DNA from: Mixophyes australis
Taxonomy: Eukaryota > Chordata > Amphibia > Anura > Limnodynastidae
Assembly (NCBI GenBank): GCA_036250195.1
Contig: JAVHZZ010000004.1
Location: 143,543,729 to 143,607,728 of the forward strand
Direction: 5' to 3'
Length of the DNA stretch: 64,000 nucleotides
Part shown: one piece after another, positions 8,896-20,554 of the stretch
Layout of the letters: every line of letters begins with the position of its first letter
Numbering within the stretch: position 1 is the first letter of the stretch
Notes under the pieces: generated by a model
Databases searched by the model: none
Told to the model about the DNA's origin: nothing
What the model saw: only the letters and a program-made list of their open reading frames with translations
Program-made: the position numbers and the translations under genes

Positions 8896-10898
8896 TAGGA
8901 GTCTTTACCCAGGGATCACCAGGTGGTAGGCTTACCAGAGCAATGTAGATGGTAATAGGGTACTCTGGTAGCTGGGTGATCACGGAACAGGAAATGATAG
9001 ATGATGAGATGCTCAGGAAAGTCTATGACTAGCAGCACTGGTAATATGGAGGTAATAATACACGAGGAACTGTATGGACAAGGGCACGTGAAGGTAGTCA
9101 GTGGTCTGCGATAGCAAGTTGTACCACTGCTATAGTGAGGAGGAATGTCCAACAGAAACAAGGAGGTGATGAGAGTCAGCGGTCTGCGGATAGCAAGTTG
9201 TACCGCTGTCTGAGTGAAGGAATGGAATCCAAGTGGAGGTATCCGGGTAGTCAGTGGTCTGCGGTAGCAAGTTGTACCACTGCTATGTGAGAGGATACTG
9301 GAACAGGTGATACAGGAAACAGGGATCAGTGGTCTGTCATCAGCAAGTTGTACCACTGAATATATATGTGAGGAGGTGCACGGGGAGAGACTGCAACACA
9401 GGATATACACGGACACCTTATACACGGTCCACAGTAATATGCACAATATATATATAAATGACTGAACAGGTCTGCAAATATAGAAAGTCTCTTGAAGTAG
9501 TCCAGCACAAGATAACACAGTCAATGATGGCAATAGACTCAGCGGATAGCAGACTCCAAAGAGAACCAACACAGTCCAGCAAGATATGCAATACACCAGC
9601 ACAGTCAATGAGAAGTATGCATACCGTGGTTCAGAAGCAGGCAGTCAGATAGGAGTGCAGCGATACCTGAGCGGCAGGAGGCCGGCTGGATGAGAAGTCC
9701 CTGGATGGATGAGGCAGCGGTCTAGTAGGTGCAGCGCACAGGTAAGTAGACCAACAGGGACACGAATCCACAGGAATCAGTAACACATGGAACTGGACTC
9801 AGGGAGGGCCCAGGAGAATGGAGATGACCCAGCAGAGGAGTAGTAGTTGATGAGATACGAATCCAATGCTGACAGGAGGGTAGAGACCAGCGGGACACGT
9901 GAAGGCGTGGAGAGCGGATCAGCAGGAGATGGACGATAGCGCTGACAGCAGCAGCGGGACTCTGCGGGCACACGGAGGTAACCAGTAGCAAGCAACAGGT
10001 ACCAACAGCGATGGACCACGGGAGAGCAGAGTAGACCAGGAGCTGTTGATCACGAAGAGTAGCGGATGGCAATGAGAGCAGCAGTCTCGTAGGAAACACA
10101 GGAGAGCTGAGATGAGGCTGCAGAGCACAGGGGCAGCGGATACGAATCAGCTAACAGTCACGATGTTGAACACAGGCGAGTTGCAAGCTGGAGGCTGTAG
10201 TGCACGGAGGCAGCGGATAGGAATCAGCTCACAGACTTGATGATGAACAGGTGAGTGGATGTGAAGTAAAGGCTGGAGTGCACGGAGGCAGCGGATAGTA
10301 ATCAGCAAACAGTCACAATGAAATATAATAACGTTGAGTGGTTTAGAAGACTGTAGTGCACGGAGGCAGCGGATAGGAATCAGCAAACAGTCACAATGAA
10401 ATATAATAACGTTGAGTGGTTTAGGAGACTGTAGTGCACGGAGGCAGCGGATAGGAATCAGCAAACAGTCACAATGATATATAATAGCGTTGAAGTGGTT
10501 TAGAAGACTGTAGTGCACGGAGGCAGCGGATAGGAATCAGCAAACAGTCACGATGATACAGTTGATGGTAGAAGTGGTATGGGAACCACAGTAGTAGAAG
10601 TGGTTTGGAAACCACAGAGATAGAAGTGGTTTGGAAACCACAGGAATCAGCAGCGCTGAATACACGAGGAATACAGGAACACCTTCAGAGACTCATGGGG
10701 AATGAGACTCCAAGATCAGGCAACGTGGTGTTGACCACAGGTGCTTAATATAGGGAGTGTTGCCTGATCTGCCAATTGAGTTAAAGGGACATACACTGAA
10801 GTATAGGAAAGGGCTGCGCATGCGCAGACCCTCAGGATGGAGGACGGCCACGGTTCCTAAATGTCCGGGAAGAAGCACTCACAGTCCGGTGAGTGACA
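8884..10898 (-). repeat. 5' LTR of the chromovirus (2,015 bp)
   Basis: Upstream LTR in element orientation. Compared with the 3' LTR I noticed three substitutions (near 9954, 9992 and 10090) plus the 154-bp deletion of two tandem units. It ends in CCCGTGACA next to the primer-binding site. The gag ATG (8893-8895) lies inside it. Confidence 0.95.
10712..10770 (-). promoter_or_regulatory. LTR core promoter and predicted RNA 5' end
   Basis: In element orientation a TATA box (TATATTAA, 10745-10752; copy at 4532-4539) is followed 24-33 nt later by CACCACGTTGCCTGATCTT (10712-10730), the predicted start of the RNA. A perfect 12-bp inverted repeat brackets the promoter: GTTGCCTGATCT at 10759-10770 on the + strand and AGATCAGGCAAC at 10713-10724. 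TATA spacing and complementarity to the primer site agree on the start region. The exact start nucleotide is inferred. Confidence 0.65.
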
Positions 10899-10903
10899 AT
10901 ATA

Positions 10904-11150
10904 CAAGTTAACCCGTGCATGATACTCATGCATTCTAGTCAAATCAAGCTACTTAAGGTGTTAAAAAAGTTCTTGTCATGCATTTGGGCCTAACCCAGGC
11001 CTCCTCGGGGGAAGAGCGTTACTTCCCGACGCAAGCGCCCTTTTTTAACGTGATTTTGTCCACATGTCACCACCTCATCATTTTTCTCCATCACCTCATC
11101 CTTCATCTTCATCGCCACATCCTTCATCAAGCTACTTAAGGTGTTAAAAA
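10904..11150. repeat. unclassified interspersed repeat, copy 1
   Basis: CAAGTTAACCCGTGCATGAT through CTTCCCGACGCAAGCGCCC recurs in reverse orientation at about 61620-61760. Both copies have a TA-rich tract at the same end, and the chromovirus is inserted at that edge here. The family is not identified; a Helitron-like or other non-autonomous element is possible. Confidence 0.75.
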
Positions 11151-12314
11151 CTCCCCACTGTCACCCCCGGCAACCACCAACCACTCCCAACTGTCACTTC
11201 TCCTTCAAGAAATATATAGGTCAGTGTATAACTCTGCCCAGCAGGTGGCGCTGCAGCTTGGTTTTTTTTTTTCACACACGCCACTAGGCATTTATATAGT
11301 AGAATATATATATATATTGTGAAGATACCTGGTGTATCTGGCCCAATTCTACCCACTTCACACTGGCTGGCCACCCACGTGTGCCTTCCTATGGCAGGGA
11401 AGTCTACCCAGCACCTTCTAGGATTCGTATGGTCACTCAGGCAAAATGCAGTTATAAACATACAACAGTATATTTAGTGTCATACAAACAACACTAGAAT
11501 CTTATGTACACACAGTAAATAAATGCCAGGCAGGTTTACCACATTATCTGTCCCTTACCCCAATAACTTAAGGAGATATAGTCACCTGCTGTCCAGACTT
11601 CACAACCCATGGATCCCTCTCAGCTGCATATATAGAGACTAGTTAGAAAACGATAATTCAAAACTAGATGCACCTTCATGAATGAAATCCCAGCATAAAC
11701 ACCCCTCCCCCTTGGAGTTGTTCCTTATATCTCAGGTCTAATTTCCACAGTCTTTCCCCTCCCTGGGCAAACACCTGGGTCTATTCTTTTTAACCATTGG
11801 TCAGTGCAGGACTAGGGGGTTTGGACAGGGCAGTGAAGATGAGATGTCCTTTCACAGAAGCACCCTGCTGGGATGCAGACAGCACGTCTGGACTAGTCCT
11901 AAGGAACAATTGATGCTAATTGGCTTCCCCTACTTCCAAGTATAAGGTAGAAGTGAGCCCCTCCTAAAATTAACCCCTTACACTACTTTGTGATGTCACA
12001 GGGTCCCCAGCTGGTCCATGCTTCCTGTAGAGGAAGGAGGGGGGAGAATGAATGCAGCTCCAGCCCTCTCACCTGTATCCTGGACACCACCTGATCTTTA
12101 CCCATAATCCTCCTGGCTTCCGTTTAAGGACAATGAATAACATTACTGCAAGTCATCAATATATAATACACAATATACATATGTACACTGAACTACAATG
12201 TCCCCTTAGCCACATGTTATTGGACAATGCAGTTGTAGTCTGGTGAGCTAGGGAACAAAGCATAGGCTATAAAAAGTATTTGCTATAATCCACATATCAC
12301 ACTAGTTTTGTCAC
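11151..12314. other. repeat-like sequence, no gene
   Basis: Includes CAGCAGGTGGCGCTGCAG near 11237 and a short TA tract near 11308. Positions about 11320-12250 look like an interspersed repeat (possibly a solo LTR), but no ends, target duplication or protein motif were found. Confidence 0.35.

Positions 12315-12364
<50 letters not shown>
12315..12364. repeat. (AT)n microsatellite
   Basis: About 24 AT units with one C interruption near 12324. Confidence 0.95.
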
Positions 12365-12367
<3 letters not shown>

Positions 12368-12399
12368 AATGTAGGATGCTATAAATGACTCACTGATAA

Positions 12400-12944
12400 T
12401 ACATACATTACAAACATAGCTAAATAACGCTTTTGCAACATTGCATGTTGCGGGGCCAAGATAATGAGATTTGCCATGCCCCGAATAAAAAAGGACCGTA
12501 TAGTAAGGAAAGCAGGACATACATATACAAGGCAGACAAAATTAATGCAGACAAAGGGTTTGGAGGACACTGCTCATTAGAGAGCTTATATTCTAAGTGG
12601 AAGAGGGCACAACTGAAACAAGAGGAGTAAGTGTGGCTTAAAGTGGACATTTCTGTAGATGTACTAGTGTGAATATGATCATCAGGGATAAGGTAAGCTT
12701 TAAAAAAGAGATGGATTTTTAGAGAACGTCTAAAGATTTGAAGGCTGTGAGAAAGCCTGATGGGCATGGTAGGGAACTCCATAAGTGGGGAGCAGCATGG
12801 CGAAGTCTTGTAGGCGCCAGTGAGAGGTGGTTACCAGAGACGAGACAATGCGCAGGTCAGAACTAGATCTAAGACGGCAGGAGGGAGAGTATTTTAATAT
12901 GAGATTTGAGATGTATGAAGGGGTGGTGTTTTTAGAGGGTTTTG
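12400..12944. repeat. older interspersed repeat, left part
   Basis: Contains a segment with AGAGCTTATATTCTAAGTGG (near 12578) that I associate with common frog repeats. It continues at 14164-14400 beyond a Tc1 insertion. A related fragment (ACAGGACATGCAAGGTAAAC) is at about 29515-29610. Family not named. Confidence 0.5.
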
Positions 12945-12946
12945 TA

Positions 12947-14161
12947 CAGTCATGGCCAAAAGTTTTGAGAATGACACAAATATTATTTTCATAGTCTGCT
13001 GCCTCAGTTTTTATGATGGCAATTTGCATATACTCCAGAATGTCATGAACAGTGATTAGATGAATTGCAATTCATTTCAAAGTCCTGCGTTTCAGCCCTG
13101 CCACAAAAGGACCAGCTGACATCAGGTCAGTGATTCTCTCATTAACACAGGTGAGAGTGTTTGACGAGAACAAGGCTGGAGATCACTCTGTCATGCTGAT
13201 TGAGTTAGAATAACAGGACATCTAGGGTAGAATTGGGTAAAAATTTGGTAGAGTTAGAATAACAGACTGGAAGCTTTAAAAAGAGGGTGGTGCATGAAAT
13301 TGCTCTTCTTCTGTTAACCATGGTTATCTGCAACAAAACAACTGCAGTCATTATTGTTTTGCAGAAAAAGGGCTTCACAGGCAAGGATATTGTTGCTAGT
13401 AAGATTGCACCTAAATCAACCATTTATCGGATCATCAAGAACTTCAAGGAGAGGGGTTCAATAGTTGTGAAGAAAGTTTCAGGGTGCCCAAGAATGTCCA
13501 GCAAGCGCCAGGACGGTCTCCTAAAGTTGATTCAGCTGCGGGATCGGGGCACCACCAGTGCAGAGCTTGCTCAGGAATGGCAGGTGAGCGCTACCATCAG
13601 TCCTGTGTCATGCCAACATTAAAGCATCCTGAGACCATTCATATGTGGGGTTGCTTCTCAGCCAAGGGAGTGGGCTCACTCACAATTTTGCCTAAGAACA
13701 CAGCCATGAATAAAGAATGGTACTAAAACATCCTCCAAGAGCAACTTCTCCTAACCATCCAAGAATAGTTTGGTGACTCCCCAGACCTTAATCCCATTGA
13801 GAACTTGTGGTCAATCCTCAAGAAGCTGGTGGACAAACAAAAACCCACAAATTCTGACAAACTGTAAGCATTAATTAGGCAAGAATGGGCGGCCATCAGT
13901 CAGTATGTGGCCCAGAAGTTTATTGACAGCATGTCAGGGCGAATTGTAGAGGTCTTCAAAAAGAAGGGTCAATACTGTAAATATTGTCTCTTTGCATAAA
14001 CTTAATGTAGTTGTCAATATAAGCCTTTGATACTTGAAATGCTTGTAATTTTACTTCAGTATACCATAGCAACATCTGACAAAAAGGTCTAAAAACACTG
14101 AAGCAGCAAACATTGTGAAAACCAATACTTGTGTCATTCTCAAAACTATTGGCCATGACTG
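12947..14161 (+). mobile_element. Tc1-like DNA transposon with dead transposase
   Basis: Terminal inverted repeats begin CAGTCATGGCCAAAAGTTTT on the left and end as the complement on the right (14120-14161). TA dinucleotides flank both ends (12945-12946, 14162-14163), the Tc1/mariner target. The + strand transposase is broken: an N-terminal helix-turn-helix part (about 13319-13610: LQKKGFTGKDIVASK, IYRIIKNFKERGS), then after a deletion a catalytic part with IHMWGCFSAKGVGS (13638-13680) and DLNPIENLW (about 13785-13812). Stops and the missing middle make it non-autonomous. It interrupts an older repeat. Confidence 0.92.
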
Positions 14162-14163
14162 TA

Positions 14164-14405
14164 GGCAAGGGTGATCAATTTTAATTGGATTCCGGAGGAC
14201 ACAGGGAGCCAGTGTAGGGATTTGCAAAGTGGTGCAGCAGATGTGGAACGGCGAGAGAGGAAGATCAATTTTGCAGTACTTAGTTGTCTTTGAGCATCTG
14301 TGGATTTGGGTGCAGGGGAGAGGGCATGAGGTAAGATGAGGCTGAAGGAAAGGAGGTTGTGGGTAGAGAGTAGGAATGCTAAATTGCCTTGAAGATGCCT
14401 CATTC
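14164..14405 (-). pseudogene. LINE-like 3' coding relic (LHWLPV motif)
   Basis: The minus strand encodes STSAAPLCKSLHWLPVSSGI, a motif common in the C-terminal part of several LINE and LINE-derived frog repeats. It is the right half of the repeat interrupted by the Tc1 element. No longer domain is preserved. Confidence 0.45.
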
Positions 14406-15060
14406 AAACTGGGGCCTCAGTCCATACCCAATCAGTGGGAAGATAAATCAAGTACCATACAGTCTATGATTTCCACCTTCCTTTCCGATCCACCTGGTAT
14501 TTTATGTCTCACTTCGAATCTGGTTGTGAAGGACCCCTTTTCAAGGTGAAAGATGGTTCTCCACCCCACAGTAGAGGTAGAGGGCTACCGGGAATATTCG
14601 CCCTGTCGATCATTGACTTAGAGCTTCAGTCCTCAGGACTGCACTTGGATTAAGTTAACTGATGGTAATGCACCTGCTCTGCTTGCCAATTAAACAGTGA
14701 ATTAAACATACCTCCAAAATTTTACACCCCGGGAAAAAACTGTCTGGATCGGAATGGCATGACATAGCTCAACTCGGCCTGACCCTCCTAAATGGAGAAA
14801 TGGTTGGGAGGCATGCAGTATATCCCTGTGCCCTGAGACATGCGGAGAATGGTATTAAGTCTTGAAGAACTCCTGGGGAAAAATGTATCAAGCTGTGATT
14901 TATTTAGCGATTTTAAAACGCTGCCATTTACAATACATTGACGGCAGTTTTAAGCGCCATAGATTTAGTTGTCTGGCCTTATCTTTATTGTAGGCTGTCT
15001 ATTTTGACTCTAAGTAATTTGGGGTGTCATTTCTTATTTAAACCTGTTTGTCTTTTCTGT
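14406..15060. other. no gene recognised; possible Harbinger left end
   Basis: Non-coding. GGGGAAAAATGTATCAAGCTG near 14875 resembles termini of frog Harbinger-type MITEs and may mark the left end of the element containing the MYB-like relic, but no matching right end was found. Confidence 0.35.
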
Positions 15061-15067
15061 GTTTCTG

Positions 15068-15868
15068 ATGGTGAGTGGAAGGAGAGGAAATTCATCTAGT
15101 GTCAGAGAGCAGAAGGAGGAGAGAGATACAGAGGAGCAAGTAGTTGAGGAGAGTCATAAGGTTCATGAAGAGGCAGGGTCTTCTGCTGCTAATGGGAAGA
15201 CTAAATCTTGGCAAAATGTGAGCTTCAGCTTTGATGAAAATTGTGTGCTTGTAAAGCCAGTGTTTGACTGGCTTTTTGGCAATCAAGCTGCAACAACTCT
15301 ATTTTCTAGAAAAAAACAGCTTTGGTCTTCTGTATGTGCTGCTGTAAATGTGGTTGGCCATACTAAATGATCCATTGAGAAATTCCGCAAGCGCATATCA
15401 GATATTAAGAAAAGGGTAAAAGCAAAAATGTCAAATGAAAGGAAGCAGCAGCAGGGACTGGCGTTGGTTCTATCCTGGTCATTGACTATATCTCCTACGA
15501 GGAAGAATTCAAGCAGCTGATACCACGAGTGATCATAGAAGGGATAAATGTCCGGGACACGGACAGGTCTCTGTCCCAACCTAAGGCTGGTGTCTACTTT
15601 TAATGTCTTAAACCCTTTATGGAAAACTAATAATCAAGCATCATGTTAATGTTATACATTTTTGACATTGAATTCAGAAGCCTGACACATATAAGATAAT
15701 GTGATAATGCCATGTTTTTATTTCATAGCTTCAAAAAAAAAAAATTAAATTAAATATATTAATATCAATCATCTTCTAATTTTAAGTACAAAGGTTCATC
15801 TCAAATGCAGCCAACGCCACCAATCACTCAGCATGATGATGAGGAGTCATCAGAAGGTGAATCCACCT
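15068..15868 (+). pseudogene. PIF/Harbinger MYB/SANT-like accessory gene relic
   Basis: A 100-residue frame (15068-15367) contains FSFDENCVLVKPVFDWLFG and FSRKKQLWSSVCAAVNVVG. After one in-frame stop (TGA at 15368) it continues SIEKFRKRISDIKKRVKAK, the trihelix MYB/SANT-like domain of Harbinger ORF1 proteins. A possible second exon after a poorly defined acceptor (about 15785-15868) ends with an acidic tail (HDDEESSEGEST) and a stop. Harbinger ORF1 binds the transposase and carries it to the nucleus and element ends. No DDE transposase is seen nearby. Confidence 0.6.
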
Positions 15869-15954
15869 AAAATGAAAAACTTTACATATTTATTGACACT
15901 GTCATTACACATTTTCCTGATGTCATAAACATCTGCAAATGGTTTTGAACTGTA

Positions 15955-18900
15955 ACATAATAACATAGTTGATGTGGTAGAAAAAAGACACCAGTTCCTC
16001 AAGTTCAACCTATTTTGGATCTCCTGCAATCCCTATCTTATATCTGAAATTGATCCAGATGAAGCAACCGCCAATCTGTTTCAAACGGGAAAAATCCATC
16101 CTGACCCAATATTGCAGTTCTATTTCTCCCTAGATCCACTACTATCCTTTATTTTAATTAACAGTCTTAACCCTGAATACCCTTTTCCATTAAAAAATTG
16201 CCTAACCCTTTCTTGAACATATCAATTGAATCTGCCATCACAACCTTCCCTGGCAGTAAATTTCATATCTTGACTGCCCTTAATGTAAAGAATCACTTCC
16301 TTTGCTGGTTGTCAAACTTCCTCTCCTCTAACCTTAGGGGGTGACCGCGTGTCCTGTGTACAGTTCTTGGGGTAAAACCTTCCTATGAAAGGTCTCTGTA
16401 TTGACCCTTAATGTATTTGTACATAGTAATCAAATCAACCCTTAGATGCCTCTTTTCTAAAGTACACATGCCTGAACTTGCTAACCTTTTCTTATAACAT
16501 AATGATTTCATACAATTTATCAATTTTGACTCCTTTCTCTGAACACTTTCTTGTTCCAAAATGTCTTTTTTTATAGAGTGGTGCCCAGAACTGTACTCCA
16601 TATTCAAGATGAGGTCTTACCAACAATTTGTAGTGGCAAAATTACACCTTCTTCCCTTGCATCTATACCCCTTTTTATAGATGCCAATACTTTATTGGCC
16701 CTGCACTATTGCAAAGTCTACTGTCTACGAGAACTCCCAAATCCTTTTCCATTATCGATTCCCCTAAATTTATCACATTTAATTTATAGATTGTGTGGTT
16801 TTTTTTGATCCTTAAATGCATAACCATTTATCTATGATAGACTTCATCTTTCATTTGGCCGTCCAAGTCCCTCTGTAGGAAAACTACATCTTGGTCTGAT
16901 TTTATTACCTTACAAAGTTTAGAATCATCTGCAAAAATTTAAACTTTGCTCTCTAAACCACCACCAAGGTAATTAAAAAATATATTAAAAAGGAGTGTTC
17001 CCAGCATGGAACCTTGAGGTATACCAATTAAAACTTTTGACCAATTAGAAAATGTTCCATTTATCACAACTCTATCTTCCCTGTTCTCCAACCAGTTTTT
17101 GACCCAAGTACAACAATTGTTGTTTCCTAGACCCAGTTCCCTTATTTTATAAACCAACCTCTTGTGTGGTACTGTAAAAAAAGACTTTGTAAAATCTAAA
17201 TAGACCACATCTACTGTTCAACCATGGTCTAAGTCCCCACTAACTTCCTCGTAGAAACTAATTAGATTAGTTTGACAAGACCTAACCCTCACAAAGCCAT
17301 GCTGATTCCCACTAATAATCTTATTGCTCACCAAGTAATCCTGAATACTGTCAGTTAATATACCTTCTAGTAATTCCCCCACTATTGATGTCAGGCTTAC
17401 CGGTCTATAATTCCCAGGTTGTGATCTCATTTCCTTTTTAAACAACGGCACCACATCTGCTATTCACCAGTCCCTTGGTACTGAATCTGATGAAATTGAA
17501 TCTATAAAAAACTAAGAAGAGCGATCTAGCTGTTTCTGTGTTTAGCTCCCTAAGAACCCTTGGGTGTATGCCATCTGGACCTGGAGCTTTATTTATCTTA
17601 ATTTTATTCAGTCGCCTTTGGACTTGTTCTTTTGTCAGACAAGTGTTAATAAAGGTGCGGCTGCATTTCCATTTTTAAGTATCAACCATTTTTTCTAGTA
17701 AATACTGAAGAAAAGAAAGTGTTTAATACCTCTGCTTTTTCCTTATTATCATTAATCAATCCACCCCTCTCACTTCTTAGGGGTCCTAAATTGCCTTCTT
17801 AAATCGTTTTGCCATTTATATACTTAAAAACTCTTTAGGGTTTATCTTACTTTCTTTTATAACTTGTTTTTAATTTTCTAACTTAGCCAATCTAATTTCC
17901 ATTTCAGAATTAAACAATTTAAATGCACGCTTCTTCCTTTTCATTTATTCATTTACCTTTTTATTTAGCCTAATTGGTTTAGACTTAATTCTTTTATATA
18001 TGTTTCCCATAGGAATAAACTTTTACTTGTATGTTTCCAACAACATTTTAAAGACAGACCATTTTTCTTCTGCATTTTTTCCTTCAAAAACTTTATCTCA
18101 GTCTATGCACTTTATAGACTCCTTTATCCTATTAAAAATTTGCCTTTCTAAAGTTTAAAGTCCTAGTTGATTCCTTATACTGTTGCTTCTGGAAACTAAT
18201 TTCAAATGAGACCATATTATAATCACTTGTTCCTAAGTGCTCCCTTACTTGTATATTTGATATTATGTCCACATTATTTGTTATTACTAGGTACAATATA
18301 TTCCGGTTTCTAGTTGGTTCCTCTACTTTTTGGGACATGTAATGGTTTTTTATCGTGCTCAGAAACCTGTTGCCCCTAGCTGTAGCACAAGTCTCAGTAC
18401 CCCAATCAAAGTCTGGATAATTAAAATCCCCCATAACTAAAACTTGACCTAGTTGTAAAGCCTTTTCAATTTGCTGTAGAAGTTGGACTTCCTCAATCAT
18501 ACCAATATCTGGCAGTTTAACTTCTCTGAACTTTTTCCTACACTGGATATTTCCACCCACAATGCCTATATATTATCAACAATACTCTCGTAAATAACTT
18601 ACTGTATACTTGGTTTTAACACTGACTTAATTTAAAGAAATATTCCTTCTCCCCTCTTATTTACCCTATCCCTCTTGAAGAGAGTATATCCTTCCAAGTC
18701 AACTGCCTAGTCATGTGTATCGTCTCAGCAATACCTATAATATAATATTGGTCGTTCATTGCTACTAGTTCTAACTCCCCCATTTTACCTGTCAGGCTTC
18801 TGCATTTGCAAGCATACACTTAAGTCTATTGTTCCCTTTAGGTAATCCTTTTTGCTTTCATATCACTGTTTTTCTTATTGGCTTTAACAAGGACCTCTCC

Positions 18901-19569
18901 TTCAGGTGCAATCCGTCTTGAAAATACAGATGGCATATTACCGAGAAATCAGCCCAGTGCGCCAAGAATCCAAAGTCATCCTTCTTACACCAATCTCTTA
19001 GCCACACGTTAACCTTCCTAATCTCCTGTTGTCTCCCTGGACTAGCGCATGGCACAGGTAATATTTCTGAAAATACTACATTGGATGTCCTTGCCTTAAG
19101 TTTGCAACCCAGGTCCCTTAAATCATTCTTTAGGACACCCCATCTTCCTATAACTCGGCAATTGGCGCCAACATGCACCAAAACTACCAGGTCATTACCA
19201 GCCTCTCCCATTAATCTGTCCACCCAATCCGCAATATGTCGAGCCCGAGCACCCGGGAAACAACTCTGTTCGCCATCCATGGTCAAGGTAACAGATTGCC
19301 CTATCTGCCTTCCTTATAATTAAATACCATATCACCACCATCTGCCTAGGTCCCTGAGTAACAATGATCCTATCTATGCTGCAGAGACCATTACCCTGGT
19401 TGCTAGTGGAAGCAGTCTCCCCCAACTCTACCAATTCTGATCTGCCTTCCACAGCATCTTCATCCAATTTGGCAAATCTGCTGAGATTGCTCAGCTCAGA
19501 ACTGGCCGGCCTCTTCCTCCTTCTGCTACCCCATGTAGCTGTTACCCAGCTGCCTAATAGGTTGAACAT
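15955..19569 (-). mobile_element. CR1-like LINE, degraded copy 1
   Basis: Minus-strand non-LTR retrotransposon, about 3.6 kb, with many frameshifts. From 5' to 3': part of the ORF1 esterase (18858-19569, with LVVLVHVGAN and DGLHLKE), the end of the endonuclease (18132-18560), and reverse transcriptase pieces (17218-17454 QPGNYRPVSLTSIVGELLEG; 16939-17208 GIPQGSMLGTLLFNIF). A 3' region shared with copy 2 (CATAGTTGATG-GGT-GAAAAAAGACACCAG) ends near 15955. The active site YADD-equivalent lies in decayed sequence. It lacks the 5' end and is older than copy 2. Confidence 0.88.
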
Positions 19570-19619
19570 TATTTATTTATTTTTATTTTTTTTAAAGAAA
19601 CATCACAACTGTATGTGTC

Positions 19620-19809
19620 CGAGATGGATTCTGCAGAAACAACACAAGTACCAGACATTGCAGATGATACAGAAATTATTCTGGAATGCATAGATCATTT
19701 CTCAGAAGAAGTTGAGCCTGGTGAACCGACACCACGGATCCTTCCTGAAACTGCACAATCCAAACCAGCAGAACCAGAAAATGGTCCAAATGTGCCAACT
19801 TCTATTTAG
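19620..19809 (+). pseudogene. short acidic open frame, possible Harbinger exon
   Basis: A 60-codon frame starting MDSAETTQVPDIADD and rich in E, P and T, preceded by a pyrimidine tract and AAAG. It could be another exon of the Harbinger ORF1 gene split by the CR1 insertion. The composition fits but there is no diagnostic motif. Confidence 0.3.
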
Positions 19810-20316
19810 CACTTTAGAGAAGTAAAAAAAAAAATATGTTAGCCACCTTAGCTGCAGCATATAGAAACACACCACCAGATTTATCAAGCCACTTGAATCT
19901 GGTCTGCAATAGGTACGTTCTAGCTCAGTCTAACAGCTGTTTGGGCCGGCCGCCTCCCCCCACCCCCCTACGTGGATGCAAAAATTTCTTAATATTACCG
20001 TCATTATGACGCGGCCGCATCGCGTGTCATGAAACCTGCCAGCCCGCGCCTGCTGAGGACTGGATTTGGGAAACACTGCAGTATGACATAGCCTGGTATT
20101 GGTTATGGCTTTCGCGAGGAGAAAGACCCCATGCCATTCATTCCCCAGCATTTGTGGTAACCAGCCCAGTCTATGAGCACTGGTGCACAGTTCACTTTTT
20201 GAGACTCAGTTGTGATCTTTGTTTTTATTTTTAAATATAGATTAAATGTCAGTCACCAGCATGATCATGCTGACAATGATGACTAGTGTCTCTAGCATGC
20301 AGCTCCATCATAATAC
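19810..20316. other. no gene recognised
   Basis: Contains a GC-rich patch at 19940-20060. No domain, repeat family or splice structure recognised. Confidence 0.4.
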
Positions 20317-20423
20317 TATTAAAGCAGAGCCGTAACTAGGGTGGTGCTGGCGGTGCCGTCGCCCAGGGCGCAAGCCAAAGGGGGCGCAGCAGCCGCCTGC
20401 TACCTGGCTCTATCTACAGGCTT

Positions 20424-20554
20424 TTACTTACCCACGGTGGAACGCATGTGCGTTCCAGCGACAGGAAGTTCGGCATTTGGAACGCAAACTTGCGTTCCAA
20501 ATGCCGAACTTCCAGTCGGTGGAACGCACATGTGTTCCACTGCGGGTAAGTAAA
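20424..20554. repeat. 131-bp near-perfect palindrome
   Basis: Arms of about 62 nt run from TTTACTTACCC to GGGTAAGTAAA with a few mismatches and a centre near 20489 (AACGCAAACTTGCGTT). The (TC)n tract follows. One arm recurs at about 21715-21780, also followed by (TC)n. Confidence 0.88.

Larger units (their letters stand above)
2517..10898 (-). mobile_element. Ty3/gypsy chromovirus (Tf1/sushi-like), full length
   Basis: An 8.4-kb LTR retrotransposon lies on the minus strand. Two long direct repeats with TG...CA ends (TGTCACTCACC at the start, CCCGTGACA at the end in element orientation) flank gag and pol. ATATA is duplicated directly outside both LTRs (2512-2516 and 10899-10903). Pol order is protease, reverse transcriptase, RNase H, integrase, chromodomain, which defines a chromovirus. 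There is no tRNA-type primer site; a self-priming site is seen instead. The LTRs differ by only about three substitutions and one 154-bp repeat-unit indel, and gag and pol are open, so the insertion is recent and may be active. It sits at one end of an older repeat that has a second copy near 61.6 kb. Confidence 0.95.
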
